The translations under genes and the position numbers were made by a program. Below, piece after piece: positions 1 through 8,424 of a stretch of DNA of 64,000 bases. The notes beneath the pieces are model-generated. The model saw only the letters and a program-made list of their open reading frames with translations. It had not been told where the DNA came from and did not search any database. Numbering within the stretch: the first letter of the stretch is position 1; each line of letters starts with the position of its first letter. The DNA lies in assembly GCF_005503145.1 (NCBI RefSeq), contig NZ_SCNV01000006.1:178365-242364 (forward strand). The letters run 5' to 3'. Source of the stretch: Burkholderia sp. 4M9327F10 (lineage in GTDB: Bacteria; Pseudomonadota; Gammaproteobacteria; Burkholderiales; Burkholderiaceae).

Positions 1-249
1 GACCGGCAACTGGATCGACTCGCGCAACGTGACGTCAACGTTGTGCTGATACACGTCATAAACGCCCACGATATCGGCCAGAAACAGCCCGTCGAACAGG
101 CCCCGCTCCAGCGTGCGCGCGAGGTTGGTCCAGTACGGCAGCAGGCGATAGTCCGTGGAGCGGTCGCGTGGATGCGTCCACAGGCCATGGTTGATATGGC
201 CGACGCAGTTCATGTTGAACGCGTTGAGCAGAATCTGTTTCTTCGCCAT
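1..249 (-). CDS. NtaA/SnaA/DszA-family FMN-dependent monooxygenase (partial, cut by window edge)
   Basis: Only the first 83 codons are inside the window; the frame stays open to base 1. The N-terminus (MAKKQILLNAFNMNCVGHIN, then HGLWTHPRDR and a segment reading LARTLERGLFDGLFLADIVG) is the typical start of the nitrilotriacetate/dibenzothiophene-type branch of the bacterial luciferase-like superfamily. These enzymes use reduced FMN from a partner reductase to oxygenate C-S, C-N or similar bonds. The ATG shares one base with the stop of the upstream SfnB-like gene (TGATG), so translation is probably coupled and the three minus-strand genes form one operon. That context favours an organosulfur substrate, but the substrate cannot be read from this fragment. 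Confidence 0.85.
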   Translation of the reverse strand, partial: MAKKQILLNAFNMNCVGHINHGLWTHPRDRSTDYRLLPYWTNLARTLERGLFDGLFLADIVGVYDVYQHNVDVTLRESIQLPV

Positions 250-1511
250 CACAAGGCTCCATGCCGGGGCGGCAGCTTGTCGTTGAGATAGAAGTTGCCC
301 ACTGCATGATACTTCCAGCGCACCGGGTCATGCAGCGTGTGGGTGCGGGCGTTGCGCCAGAAGCGGTCGAGTCCGAGTCCATCGAGGGTGGCTGCGGTGC
401 CGGCCAGTTCGAACAGGCGCGAGCCCGCGTCCAGCGACACGGTGGTGGTAAGCGCGCGTGCCTCGGCCACGGCAACCGACGCCTCGGCCACCGAACGGTC
501 GCTGGGCTTCGCTTGCGCGGCATCGACAAAACGCCCCGCGCGGCGCACGAGCGCGTCCGCTGCACGCAGGCGCACCGCGAGGTCGCCGAACTGCGCAATG
601 GTCAGCGGATCGTCGGCGGCGCGTTCGACCTTTGCATCGATCCAGGGCCGCGAACGTTCGCGCACGAACTGCAAGGCGGCATCGAAGGCGCCGCGGGCCT
701 GGCCGAGATCGATCGCGGCGTGGATGATCTGCGCGAGCGGCCCGATGGTCGTGGCACGCTCGAACGAGACCTGAAACGGCACGACCCATTCCGGCTCGAC
801 ACGCACATGCTCGAACTGTACCGAGCCGCTGCCGGTGACGCGCTGGCCGAAACCATCCCAGTCGTCCGTGACCGTGACGCCCTCCGTGTCGCGCGGAACG
901 AAGGCCAGATAGGTGACGTCGCGCCCCTCGTCATCCGCCACCACGAGAGTGGGAATCCAGTGCGCGTAGAGCGCACCGGTGCAATAGAACTTGCGGCCGT
1001 CGATATGCCACCCATCCGCCCCACGCGTGAGCCGCGTGCGGCGCTTGAAGTCCTTGTGGCCGATTTCGGCCAGCGCATTGCCGAAGCGCTCGCCCGCCAG
1101 AACACGCTGATAGAAAAAACGCTGCTGCTCGGCGCTGCCGCCGACACGCAGCACTTCCAGCGCGTAAAAATGATTCTGCGGAATCTGTCCAAGCGAGCCG
1201 TCGGCCGCCGAGATAATCGCGGTCACTTCCGCAAGCGTGCCGTTGCGCACCCCGGCACCACCGAATTCACGCGGCACGGTGATACCCCAGAGGCCGCTCG
1301 CGACGAACGCGTCGAGTTCGTCCCATGGCAAACGTCGTTCACGATCGCGCAGCGCGGCTTCGGGCGCGAATTTCGCAGCGAGGCGCCGCGCAGTCAGTAG
1401 GGCGTGCGCGTCGTCTGCAATCAGATCGGGAGTCACCGGCGGGCGCAATCCGGCAGGCAATGGGTTCGCCGCCACGGCGCCGCGTGCTTCTACGGAAAGA
1501 TCAAGAGTCAT
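249..1511 (-). CDS. sfnB: SfnB-family acyl-CoA dehydrogenase-like flavoprotein (copy 1)
   Basis: A 420-residue protein of the acyl-CoA dehydrogenase fold that resembles SfnB, linked in pseudomonads to sulfur acquisition from dimethyl sulfone. Visible family blocks are WGITVPREFGGAGV near residue 75, GSLGQIPQNHFYALEVLR near 105, GFGQRVTGSGSVQFEHV in the middle domain, and FWRNARTHTLHDPVRWKYH near the C-terminus. It lies between a second SfnB paralogue (3 bp gap) and a flavin monooxygenase (1 bp overlap), so an operon is very likely. The family probably supplies reduced flavin or a desulfurisation step; the exact reaction is not settled. The ATG at 1511 gives a normal-length N-terminus. Confidence 0.85.
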   Translation of the reverse strand: MTLDLSVEARGAVAANPLPAGLRPPVTPDLIADDAHALLTARRLAAKFAPEAALRDRERRLPWDELDAFVASGLWGITVPREFGGAGVRNGTLAEVTAIISAADGSLGQIPQNHFYALEVLRVGGSAEQQRFFYQRVLAGERFGNALAEIGHKDFKRRTRLTRGADGWHIDGRKFYCTGALYAHWIPTLVVADDEGRDVTYLAFVPRDTEGVTVTDDWDGFGQRVTGSGSVQFEHVRVEPEWVVPFQVSFERATTIGPLAQIIHAAIDLGQARGAFDAALQFVRERSRPWIDAKVERAADDPLTIAQFGDLAVRLRAADALVRRAGRFVDAAQAKPSDRSVAEASVAVAEARALTTTVSLDAGSRLFELAGTAATLDGLGLDRFWRNARTHTLHDPVRWKYHAVGNFYLNDKLPPRHGAL

Positions 1512-1514
1512 GTT

Positions 1515-2768
1515 TCAATTCCACGAATGACGCGCGGGCAGCACGTGATTCAGGTGATAGTTGCCAAGCAGATGCAACTTCCAGCGAACCGGATCGTGCA
1601 GCGTGTGGGTGCGTGCGTTGCGCCAATGACGGTCGAGGTTATGGGCTGCGCGCGTGGAGGCGGAGCCGGCCAGCTCGAACAGTTTTTCGCTCGCTTCCAG
1701 CGCGATGCGGGTGGTCAGGATCTTGGCTTCAGCCACTGCGACCGAGGCGCGTGCGCTGGCCTCGGCGTCGATCGATTGCGCGGCGGCGATGGCGTCGAGC
1801 GTATGCCCTGCCTCCTGCAATACCTCATGCGCGGCGTGCAGATCGATCTGCAGGCGGCCAACGTCGGCAATGATGTACGGGTCGTCGGTCGCGTGCTCGA
1901 GGCCGGAATCGACCCACGGGCGCGCGCGTTCGCGCACGAAAGCGAGCGTATCGCTGACGGCGGCCTGCGCGATACCCTGATCGATTGCCGCCTGAACCAG
2001 CTGCGAGTTGGGCCCGAACAGCCCCGGACGATCGGCGAGCTGCCAGATCGGCAGCACGTCCTGCGGATCGACCGGCACCTGCTCGAAGGTCACCGTGCCG
2101 CTTGCCGTGGTGCGTTGACCGAACGAACTCCAGTCGTCGACCACCGTCAGGCCCGCAGCATGGCGTGGCACCCAGACCTGCACGGCACGGCCTTCGTCGT
2201 CTGTCGCACGCGCCGGCACGCGATGCGCGAAGAGCGCACCGGTCGAATAGAAACGCTGGCCGTTCAGACGCAAACCGCCGGGCGTCGCGGTGAGGCGCGT
2301 CGTCCCCTGCAGAATCGTCTTGACACTCGCCGAGCGGCGCTCCGGGCCGGCATTGCCGAGCCGCAGGCCCGCCAGCACTTCGCCATAGAGACGCGCCTTT
2401 TGTGCCGGCGTGCCGATCTCGCGCAGCACACCCAACACACCGAAATGGTTCTGCGGAATCTGCCCCAGCGCCGGATCGGCAGCGCACAGGATGACAAAGA
2501 CTTCCGCCAGCGTTGCATACGACACGTCGGCGCCGCCGTACTCGCGCGGCACTGTGATCGCGCCGAGTCCGCTTTCCGACCAGAGATCGAGTTCGGCCCA
2601 GGGCAGCCGGCGTTGGCGGTCGCGCTCGGCTGCACCCGCTGCGAAGCTTTCTGCCAGGGTGTGCGCGGCGGCGAGCGCTTCTGCATCATCGGCGATACGC
2701 CGTACGCGGGCTGGGTCGGGACGCCGCGGCAAGGTTGCCTCGGCAGAGGGGGATTCAGGAGTAGACAT
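1515..2768 (-). CDS. sfnB: SfnB-family acyl-CoA dehydrogenase-like flavoprotein (copy 2)
   Basis: A second SfnB-like protein (about 417 residues), clearly paralogous to its downstream neighbour: both carry LPWxELD, ITVPREFGGA or ITVPREYGGA, a GQIPQNHF block and the C-terminal WRNARTHTLHDPVRWK. It is the first gene of the minus-strand sulfur operon. The start is uncertain: the frame can begin at a GTG at 2795, but the ATG at 2768 opens a sequence (MSTPESPS) with a more usual N-terminal length. No strong ribosome site precedes either. Two diverged copies in tandem suggest subfunctions on different organosulfur substrates; that is inference. Confidence 0.82.
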   Translation of the reverse strand: MSTPESPSAEATLPRRPDPARVRRIADDAEALAAAHTLAESFAAGAAERDRQRRLPWAELDLWSESGLGAITVPREYGGADVSYATLAEVFVILCAADPALGQIPQNHFGVLGVLREIGTPAQKARLYGEVLAGLRLGNAGPERRSASVKTILQGTTRLTATPGGLRLNGQRFYSTGALFAHRVPARATDDEGRAVQVWVPRHAAGLTVVDDWSSFGQRTTASGTVTFEQVPVDPQDVLPIWQLADRPGLFGPNSQLVQAAIDQGIAQAAVSDTLAFVRERARPWVDSGLEHATDDPYIIADVGRLQIDLHAAHEVLQEAGHTLDAIAAAQSIDAEASARASVAVAEAKILTTRIALEASEKLFELAGSASTRAAHNLDRHWRNARTHTLHDPVRWKLHLLGNYHLNHVLPARHSWN

Positions 2769-3069
2769 GATGGTTCGTACCGACAGAGATGACACCCGTG
2801 CGGCCGCGGCGCTTCAGCCCCTTTTGATGGAGAAGCGCACAGCCTGCCTAACGCTTGTGGCGAACAGGTTGAACCGTCTATTGGACCAGTAGAGGCTTGC
2901 CACGCCTACTATCGAATTGGAAATTGCTTATGAGAAGTTGCGGATAGCGTGCGCTCGCGTTTTTCTTATATGCCTGAGCGGAGTTAGTAACGAACGGAAA
3001 AGTATTTGCCAGCGACCACCCTGGTTACATAGCATTCGGCCATCATCAACCACATGACTACCGTGTCTC
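2769..3069. promoter_or_regulatory. Divergent intergenic region between the SfnB operon and metQ
   Basis: About 300 bases with no gene. It separates the minus-strand sulfur operon from the plus-strand MetQ-type gene, so both promoters should lie here. The part from about 2900 to 3060 is noticeably richer in A and T than the flanking coding DNA. I could not pick out a convincing -35/-10 pair, a SAM riboswitch-like structure or a clear LysR-type inverted repeat by eye. Confidence 0.4.
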
Positions 3070-3894
3070 ATGAATAAAAGAAACCTGCTGAAAACCGCGC
3101 TGGCCACCGTTGTGTTCGGCCTGGGTATCGCCACCTCGCAACTCTCGCTGGCGGCTCCCCAAACCCTGCGCGTCGGCATCATGTCCGGTGAAGATGAGGA
3201 CGTGTGGCGCGTTGTTGCCGCGAACGCCGCCAAGCAGGGCCTCACCATCAAGATCACGACGTTCTCCGATTACACGCAACCTAATGAGGCGCTGTCGGAA
3301 CACGACCTGGACGCCAATTCGTTCCAGCACAAGCCGTATCTCGACGCGCAGATCAAGGCGCGCGGCTACACGATCGTGCCGGTGGGCTATACCTATGTGC
3401 AGCCGATTGGCCTGTACTCGCGCAAGGTCAAGTCGGTGGCCGATCTTCCGGACGGCGCAACCGTCGCCGTGCCGAACGATCCGAGTAACGAAGGACGCTC
3501 GCTGCTGTTGCTGCAGGCACAGCATCTGATCACGCTGCGCCCTGACGTCGGCCTGCTGCCGACCGCCCGCGACATCGCGGACAATCCGAAGCATATCCAT
3601 ATCAAGGAACTCGACGCGGGCATCGTGGGCCGCGCAATCGGCGACGTGGACGCTGCCGTGATCAACACGGACTGGGCCATCAAGGCCGGCATCAAGATTC
3701 CGCAGGAGCGGATCGCACAGGAGCAGGTGAGCGGCAACCCGTACCGCAACTTCCTTGCGGTCAATGCGAAAGACGCGAACGCGCCCTGGGTGAAAACGCT
3801 CGTGCAAAGTTACCAGCAGCCTAATGTGGCTGCGGAAATCCTGAGTGTCTATCACGGCGCAACGCTGCCGGCATGGAATGAAGCGAGCCACTGA
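3070..3894 (+). CDS. metQ: MetQ/NlpA-family periplasmic substrate-binding protein (methionine-type)
   Basis: A 274-residue NlpA-family solute-binding protein. Residues 1-28 form a Sec signal peptide ending SLSLA-AP; there is no lipobox cysteine, so the protein should be soluble in the periplasm. The mature start (LRVGIMSGEDEDVW) and the blocks ANSFQHKPYLDAQIKARGY, PIGLYSRKVKSVADLPDGA, VAVPNDPSNEGRSLLLLQ and AVINTDWAIKAGI are classic for methionine-binding MetQ. No MetN ATPase or MetI permease is adjacent, so it must share a transporter encoded elsewhere. Its divergence from the SfnB operon suggests expression under sulfur limitation (inference). An intrinsic terminator follows about 50 bases after the stop. 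Confidence 0.9.
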   Translation: MNKRNLLKTALATVVFGLGIATSQLSLAAPQTLRVGIMSGEDEDVWRVVAANAAKQGLTIKITTFSDYTQPNEALSEHDLDANSFQHKPYLDAQIKARGYTIVPVGYTYVQPIGLYSRKVKSVADLPDGATVAVPNDPSNEGRSLLLLQAQHLITLRPDVGLLPTARDIADNPKHIHIKELDAGIVGRAIGDVDAAVINTDWAIKAGIKIPQERIAQEQVSGNPYRNFLAVNAKDANAPWVKTLVQSYQQPNVAAEILSVYHGATLPAWNEASH

Positions 3895-3943
3895 GTTCAG
3901 CGGTAACGCGCGGCCCTAGCAAGTTTCCAGAACTTCACGAACA

Positions 3944-3977
3944 AAACGGAGGACCGTCAAACGACGGCCCTCCGTTT
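3944..3977 (+). terminator. Intrinsic terminator after metQ
   Basis: Perfect outer stem AAACGGAGG (3944-3952) with CCTCCGTTT (3969-3977), one internal A/C mismatch, inner stem CCGTC with GACGG and an AAAC loop. The closing TTT gives a short U tract on the plus strand and AAA/TTT symmetry allows function for both strands, so it may also end the minus-strand EF-hand transcript. Confidence 0.8.
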
Positions 3978-4038
3978 CGCACAATACGCCCTGGCTCAGC
4001 ACCGCGGCGGCATCAAAGCAGACCGCGGCGCCCCACCC

Positions 4039-4425
4039 TCACTTCTGCTGCTTCAGATACTGCTGCACATCCTTCATCGTCACCGTGCCGCTACGCGCGG
4101 TATCGATCTGATCGAAATGCGCCGCCACATAACCGAGCCCGTCGGTTTGCGCCTGGGCCTTGGTGATCGCAGCGCCATTCTGCAGCGCGCCCTCCGCACC
4201 GAGGCTGTTGACCAGACGTTGTTGCGCTTGCCGCTGCAGCGTGACACCCGTAGCAGGCGCCGCCACACCGCTGTGAGCGCGCGGAAAGAACGGACCATCG
4301 ACACCGCCGCCGTTCGCCGGCACTGCATCGGAAACCGACTGCACCGACGTGGCGTAGGCGCCGGCCGCAGCGGAACACAGAACCGTCGCCGCAGCGACAT
4401 ACCGCAAGACAGGAATAAAACGCAT
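4039..4425 (-). CDS. Small secreted EF-hand protein
   Basis: A protein of 128 residues with an N-terminal Sec signal peptide (MRFIPVLRYVAAATVLCSAA, cleavage after AGAYA). The C-terminus carries one EF-hand-like helix-loop-helix: HFDQI, loop DTARSGTVTMKD (acidic first and last positions, Gly at loop position 6, hydrophobic at 8), then VQQYL. Calcium binding is therefore likely but the loop is not fully canonical, with Ala at position 3. The rest is unlike anything I recognise. Upstream in-frame starts exist at 4461 (ATG) and 4479 (TTG); I prefer 4425 because it starts directly at the signal peptide. It follows the S10 peptidase gene by about 70 bases on the same strand and may be cotranscribed. 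Confidence 0.7.
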   Translation of the reverse strand: MRFIPVLRYVAAATVLCSAAAGAYATSVQSVSDAVPANGGGVDGPFFPRAHSGVAAPATGVTLQRQAQQRLVNSLGAEGALQNGAAITKAQAQTDGLGYVAAHFDQIDTARSGTVTMKDVQQYLKQQK

Positions 4426-4497
4426 GAGATGACTCGCAAGAAAAGCGAGCGGGCGACTCATCGACCGCAGCCCGCTCAATGTGAACTCAGTGTGAGC

Positions 4498-6267
4498 TTA
4501 AGGCGCAACTTTCATTGCGGTAAGCGTCGGCGTCCCAGCCGGACTTTCGTCTGACCACGCCGGGGGCAGATTGGCGAGCGACAGTGCGCCACCGATCGGT
4601 GTACCGGCAAAGTAAGACTTCAGGTCTGCCTTCATCTGCGGCCGCGCGTTGTTGTCCAGATAGATCATGTGGCCGCCCGGATAGAACGTGACCTGCAGGT
4701 TCGCATTCAGGCCCGAGACCGTCTGCAGACGCGCCAACTGGTTCTCGGTCAGAAAATACGGAGTCGCCAGATCGTGATAACCGTTCTCCGACAGCACCTT
4801 CAACTGCGGATTCAGCGTAAGCGCCGCCAGCAGATCGGGAATCGTATCGGGCACCGCCTGGCCGCCATGGCTGAAGTCCCACGAGCCGATGATGTCGTTA
4901 TTCAACGTCTGGTACGTGGCATTCGGCGCGTTGTAGCCGAGATACGCCGGCATCTGCGTGGCAAGCGCCGTGGTGAACGGCTGCGAGATCAGGATGTCCG
5001 ACGGGTCCGAGTCGGCCTGCAGGCGCGGATCGCTGCTCGGCAGTGAGACACGGCCGTCGTAGCGCCCGATCGTCGAACCCGGCACCAGCGCCGTGCCGTA
5101 GTACGCGCTGCCGAAGTACGCATTCAGCGCCTGCTGCGACATGCTGGTGAGGCTCGACCACGATGCAATCGTGTTGTTGCTGGGGAAAACCGGCGGGGTG
5201 GTGAGTACCGGCGAGCCGGCAAAGTTGTTGCTCGGACCGTACTGGGCGAGCGACGCATACTGCGTGGTCACGAAACTCTGGATCTGCTGCGCGTACGCGC
5301 CCAGATTGACCGGCGCCGGCGAGACCTGGTTGAAGTACGCTGCAACCTGCGCATAGGTCACGAAGTAACCGATCATCGAATCCGTGCTGTACTTCAGCTC
5401 GATCGGATAGTCGCTGGCGTTATTGTTCGTGATGGCGTTCGTTTCGCCCACGTCCGCGAAGTAGTTCAGGATCGACGATTGCAGCACGATCCCGGTCAGA
5501 TGAACCCCGGCCGACTCCAGCGAAAGCGCCAGCATGTTGGTGCGCGGCGTGCCATACGATTCGCCGTACAGATAGACCGGCGAACTGTTGCGGTTGTTCA
5601 CCGTCAGATAGCGCTGGATGAAATCGCGCATCACCCGCACATCCGGATCGGCGCCCCAGAAGGTCTGGTTGGTATTCGGCGCAATCGCTTCGGACAGGCC
5701 GGTCCCCGGGGGATCGATAAACACCATGTCAGTGGTGTCGATCAGGCTTTCCTGGTTGTCGACCAGCGGAAAATTCGGCCAGTTGGTCATCTGCGGGTCG
5801 GGCGTCGCGACGCGCGTCGGCGCGAACGAACCGAGCCGCAGCCAGACGGACGACGAACCGGGGCCGCCGTTGTAGAAGAAAGTAACCGGACGCGGTGCGC
5901 CGTTGGCCGACGGGGCGGTGTATGCCACATACGACATGGTCGCCTGCGGATTGCCGTTCGGATCGCTGGCGGTCAGGTGACCGGTGGTCGTGGTGTAGTT
6001 GACCGTCGTGCCGCCGGCGCTCCATTGATGATGCGTCACGGCGGCCTTTTCGGCAACCTGCGCGGCGCTCAGGCTGTCGCCGCCCTTGGGCGAATACGCG
6101 ACCGGATCGGTGAAGGTCTGGTCAGCCTGAGTCGGCGTATCGTTGCTGCCGCTGACGCTGCCCCCGCAACCCGCGGTCACAAGAATCCCGGCAGTCAACG
6201 CCACTTCCGCGACGCGCCGGATCGGCCCCGCCCAGACGGCAGGCATTGCACGTTGTGTCTCTTTCAT
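4498..6267 (-). CDS. S10 family serine carboxypeptidase-like lipoprotein
   Basis: A 589-residue exported alpha/beta-hydrolase of peptidase family S10. The lipobox LVTAGC places the lipidated Cys at residue 34. The oxyanion segment FFYNGGPGSSS is at about 131-140, the nucleophile is Ser237 in LYGESYGT, the acid is Asp499 in ENGYHDLATPY, and the base is His533 in PGGHMIY. S10 enzymes remove C-terminal residues from peptides and are generally active at acidic pH. The start at 6267 is chosen because an AGGA sequence sits five bases upstream; an ATG at 6273 and a TTG at 6297 are alternatives. It follows an S53 peptidase gene on the same strand, with a strong hairpin in the 153-base gap. Confidence 0.88.
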   Translation of the reverse strand: MKETQRAMPAVWAGPIRRVAEVALTAGILVTAGCGGSVSGSNDTPTQADQTFTDPVAYSPKGGDSLSAAQVAEKAAVTHHQWSAGGTTVNYTTTTGHLTASDPNGNPQATMSYVAYTAPSANGAPRPVTFFYNGGPGSSSVWLRLGSFAPTRVATPDPQMTNWPNFPLVDNQESLIDTTDMVFIDPPGTGLSEAIAPNTNQTFWGADPDVRVMRDFIQRYLTVNNRNSSPVYLYGESYGTPRTNMLALSLESAGVHLTGIVLQSSILNYFADVGETNAITNNNASDYPIELKYSTDSMIGYFVTYAQVAAYFNQVSPAPVNLGAYAQQIQSFVTTQYASLAQYGPSNNFAGSPVLTTPPVFPSNNTIASWSSLTSMSQQALNAYFGSAYYGTALVPGSTIGRYDGRVSLPSSDPRLQADSDPSDILISQPFTTALATQMPAYLGYNAPNATYQTLNNDIIGSWDFSHGGQAVPDTIPDLLAALTLNPQLKVLSENGYHDLATPYFLTENQLARLQTVSGLNANLQVTFYPGGHMIYLDNNARPQMKADLKSYFAGTPIGGALSLANLPPAWSDESPAGTPTLTAMKVAP

Positions 6268-6342
6268 CTTCATCCTGGTTATGGTGATACGAAACAACCC
6301 CTGTACTGCTTTGACAGCTCCTGCTGCGTGCTACTGATTAGT

Positions 6343-6378
6343 CATCCCAGGCATCCATGGATCCGGATGCCTGGGATG
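6343..6378 (-). terminator. Perfect 14-bp hairpin between the S53 and S10 peptidase genes
   Basis: CATCCCAGGCATCC (6343-6356) pairs without mismatch with GGATGCCTGGGATG (6365-6378) around an eight-base loop. There is no T run on either side, so it may be a terminator lacking a U tract, an mRNA-processing or stabilising hairpin, or a protein-binding palindrome. Its place, about 45 bases past the S53 stop on the minus strand, suits partial termination or differential expression. Confidence 0.5.
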
Positions 6379-6420
6379 GGCACAACTCGATCTGCATGAA
6401 GCTTGTGGTGAGTGGCCGGG

Positions 6421-8424
6421 TTACGCGGTCGCCGACGATCCCGACAGCAGCGACCACCAGCTATGGAACAGGCTTGCGATCATGCTGAACAGATCCGCCG
6501 GGCTGCCGGTGTCGTTGCTGTCCGCGTTGCCGCTCGAGGCGATGGCCGGCGCCGAACCGAAGTCCGTGTTCAGCTCCGCGATATTGAAGCTGCCCCAGCC
6601 GGTGTCGAAGTCAAAGCCCGTGGTGGCGCTATAGCCATACGTGACACCGCCTTGCGTGATGCCGTTGTTGCCGGAGACGACGCTATGTATCAGGCTCGGG
6701 TCGGCGGGAGCCTTGCTGTAGATCGTCGAGGCGGGGAACGCCAGGCCGTTGTTGTTGGCCGACTGCACACGCGCCCAGATGCCGGAGAAAATCGGCGCAG
6801 CGAGGCTCGTGCCGCCCACCACGTTCGGATCGTTCGGACCGTAGCCGGGGATCGTGCCCGTGGTTTGCCCCTGATAGACGAGGATCGCGCCGCTGGCATT
6901 GTCTGCATCGAAGCCGATATCCGGCACGGTGCGCTGCTGATTGCCGGTGACAGCCGACTGCCAGCTCGGTGCGGTTTCGTACTGGCTGATCCCGCCGCCG
7001 GTTGCCCACAGCGCGCCGTTGCTGTCGAGGCCGGAGTTCCAGACGGTTTCATGGTCGTACTGGCCGTTGTTCGTGTAGAGCGATGTACCGCCCACCGCAA
7101 TCACGTAGGGGGAGGTGGCCGGTTCGCCGACGCTATACGTGCTCAGGTTCGACGGCGGCACGCCGTTCTGGCATTCGTACACGCCGTGGTCTCCTGCCGC
7201 GACCGAGAAGGTCTGCCCTTGCGCCATGCCCACCTTGAAGATGGCATCATCGGCAGACTGCGAGCCGCCTTGCTGGGCGTCGGCTTCGCAGACCCCCAGC
7301 GACACGTTGATCACCTTGGCGACGTTATCGGAGACGGCCTGGTTATAGGCGGCCGTGATGTCGCTAAGATTCATCGAGGGCGCGTCATAGAACATCAGCT
7401 GGTTGACCGCGCCACCCGCGGCGCCGACGATCGACTGGCTGTCGAGGTTCCATTCCACCGTGCCGGAGGTGTCGCTGTAGTCGCTGCCGGACGCACCCGT
7501 TTGCACGACATTGGTCGATACCGTACCGAGCGAGTTGTTGCTGGTGAAGGTCTGCAGATCTGATAAGGTCTGCGTAAGATCGCCTTCAGAAATAATGCCG
7601 ATGGTCGTGCTCGAGGCCGTCGGCGTGCTGCCGGCGCCATACAGGCTCGAAAATTCGACCGGATTGTGCGGGGTCACGACCGCCTGAGCGGATTGAGCGG
7701 TCTGGGCAGCGCTCCTGCGTGCCGGCAGGTCCACGCTCGCGCCCGGCTGCGCCGGCCTCGCAAGGTGATAGTTGGTATGCGCGGTCACGACGTTCTGCAA
7801 ACCCAGCACCGTATCGACCACATCGGCCAATGCCGACGGCACCTGCGCATCGCTCGAGTTGGCGTAGACCTGGCGGCCGGCGTCGTTAAACTGCACGAGG
7901 CTGGTGTTGAACGCCGTTCTTGCCGTCGCTGCCGTACCGTCGGCGGTCACCAGCATCCGGTTCTTCGCCACCTTGACGTTGGTGAAGCCGGCCTGAGTCA
8001 GATATTGCTGGACTGCCGCCACTTGCGCCTCGGTCGGCGCGTAGGTGTCCAGCACCTGCTGCGGGCTCAGGTATTGACGGAAATTCGGGCTGCCGGGTTG
8101 ATTGACTTCGTGAATAAACTTTTCCAGCGCCTGCTGGTTACGCAGTTTCAGCGTAACGACGACGTGTAACGGCTTATTCGCCGCCGCCTCGGTGCCTGCA
8201 TTCGAGGTAGCCAGCGGCGCAAGCAATGCGCCATTTTCCGGGGTATTTTTTTGCGGCGCAATAAATGCGCGGGTTTTAGTGGAAATCCAGTCTTGCGGAT
8301 TGACCTGGGCGTGAACTGCCGGAGTCAGCAGACCGGTTGAAGATAATCCGATTAACGATAAAACCGAGATACGACGTGTTGTTGTCGAAAAGCGCGTAAC
8401 AAAAGACGATGCCGTTAATGGCAT
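6421..8424 (-). CDS. S53 family peptidase (sedolisin/pro-kumamolisin type)
   Basis: A 667-residue secreted subtilisin-fold endopeptidase of the acid-stable sedolisin family. Signal peptide at about 1-39 (ends AVHA-Q), then a pro-kumamolisin activation domain (about 85-230, with FIHEVNQPGSPNFRQYLSPQ). The catalytic set is Glu324 and Asp328 in TVEWNLDSQS, the oxyanion Asp412 in AAGDHGVYEC, and Ser540 in VVGGTSLAAP. The calcium-site block DFDTGWGSFN lies near the C-terminus. A further tail of about 50 residues holds a hydrophobic stretch (LFSMIASLFHSWWSLLSG) that might anchor the enzyme. The ATG at 8424 is preceded by a strong GAGGAGG site, so the longer TTG start at 8445 is rejected. Confidence 0.92.
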   Translation of the reverse strand: MPLTASSFVTRFSTTTRRISVLSLIGLSSTGLLTPAVHAQVNPQDWISTKTRAFIAPQKNTPENGALLAPLATSNAGTEAAANKPLHVVVTLKLRNQQALEKFIHEVNQPGSPNFRQYLSPQQVLDTYAPTEAQVAAVQQYLTQAGFTNVKVAKNRMLVTADGTAATARTAFNTSLVQFNDAGRQVYANSSDAQVPSALADVVDTVLGLQNVVTAHTNYHLARPAQPGASVDLPARRSAAQTAQSAQAVVTPHNPVEFSSLYGAGSTPTASSTTIGIISEGDLTQTLSDLQTFTSNNSLGTVSTNVVQTGASGSDYSDTSGTVEWNLDSQSIVGAAGGAVNQLMFYDAPSMNLSDITAAYNQAVSDNVAKVINVSLGVCEADAQQGGSQSADDAIFKVGMAQGQTFSVAAGDHGVYECQNGVPPSNLSTYSVGEPATSPYVIAVGGTSLYTNNGQYDHETVWNSGLDSNGALWATGGGISQYETAPSWQSAVTGNQQRTVPDIGFDADNASGAILVYQGQTTGTIPGYGPNDPNVVGGTSLAAPIFSGIWARVQSANNNGLAFPASTIYSKAPADPSLIHSVVSGNNGITQGGVTYGYSATTGFDFDTGWGSFNIAELNTDFGSAPAIASSGNADSNDTGSPADLFSMIASLFHSWWSLLSGSSATA

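Noticed and set aside
2796..3069. SAM or other riboswitch upstream of metQ
   Set aside because: No conserved multi-stem pattern or terminator hairpin could be drawn in the leader; the region fits a plain divergent promoter.
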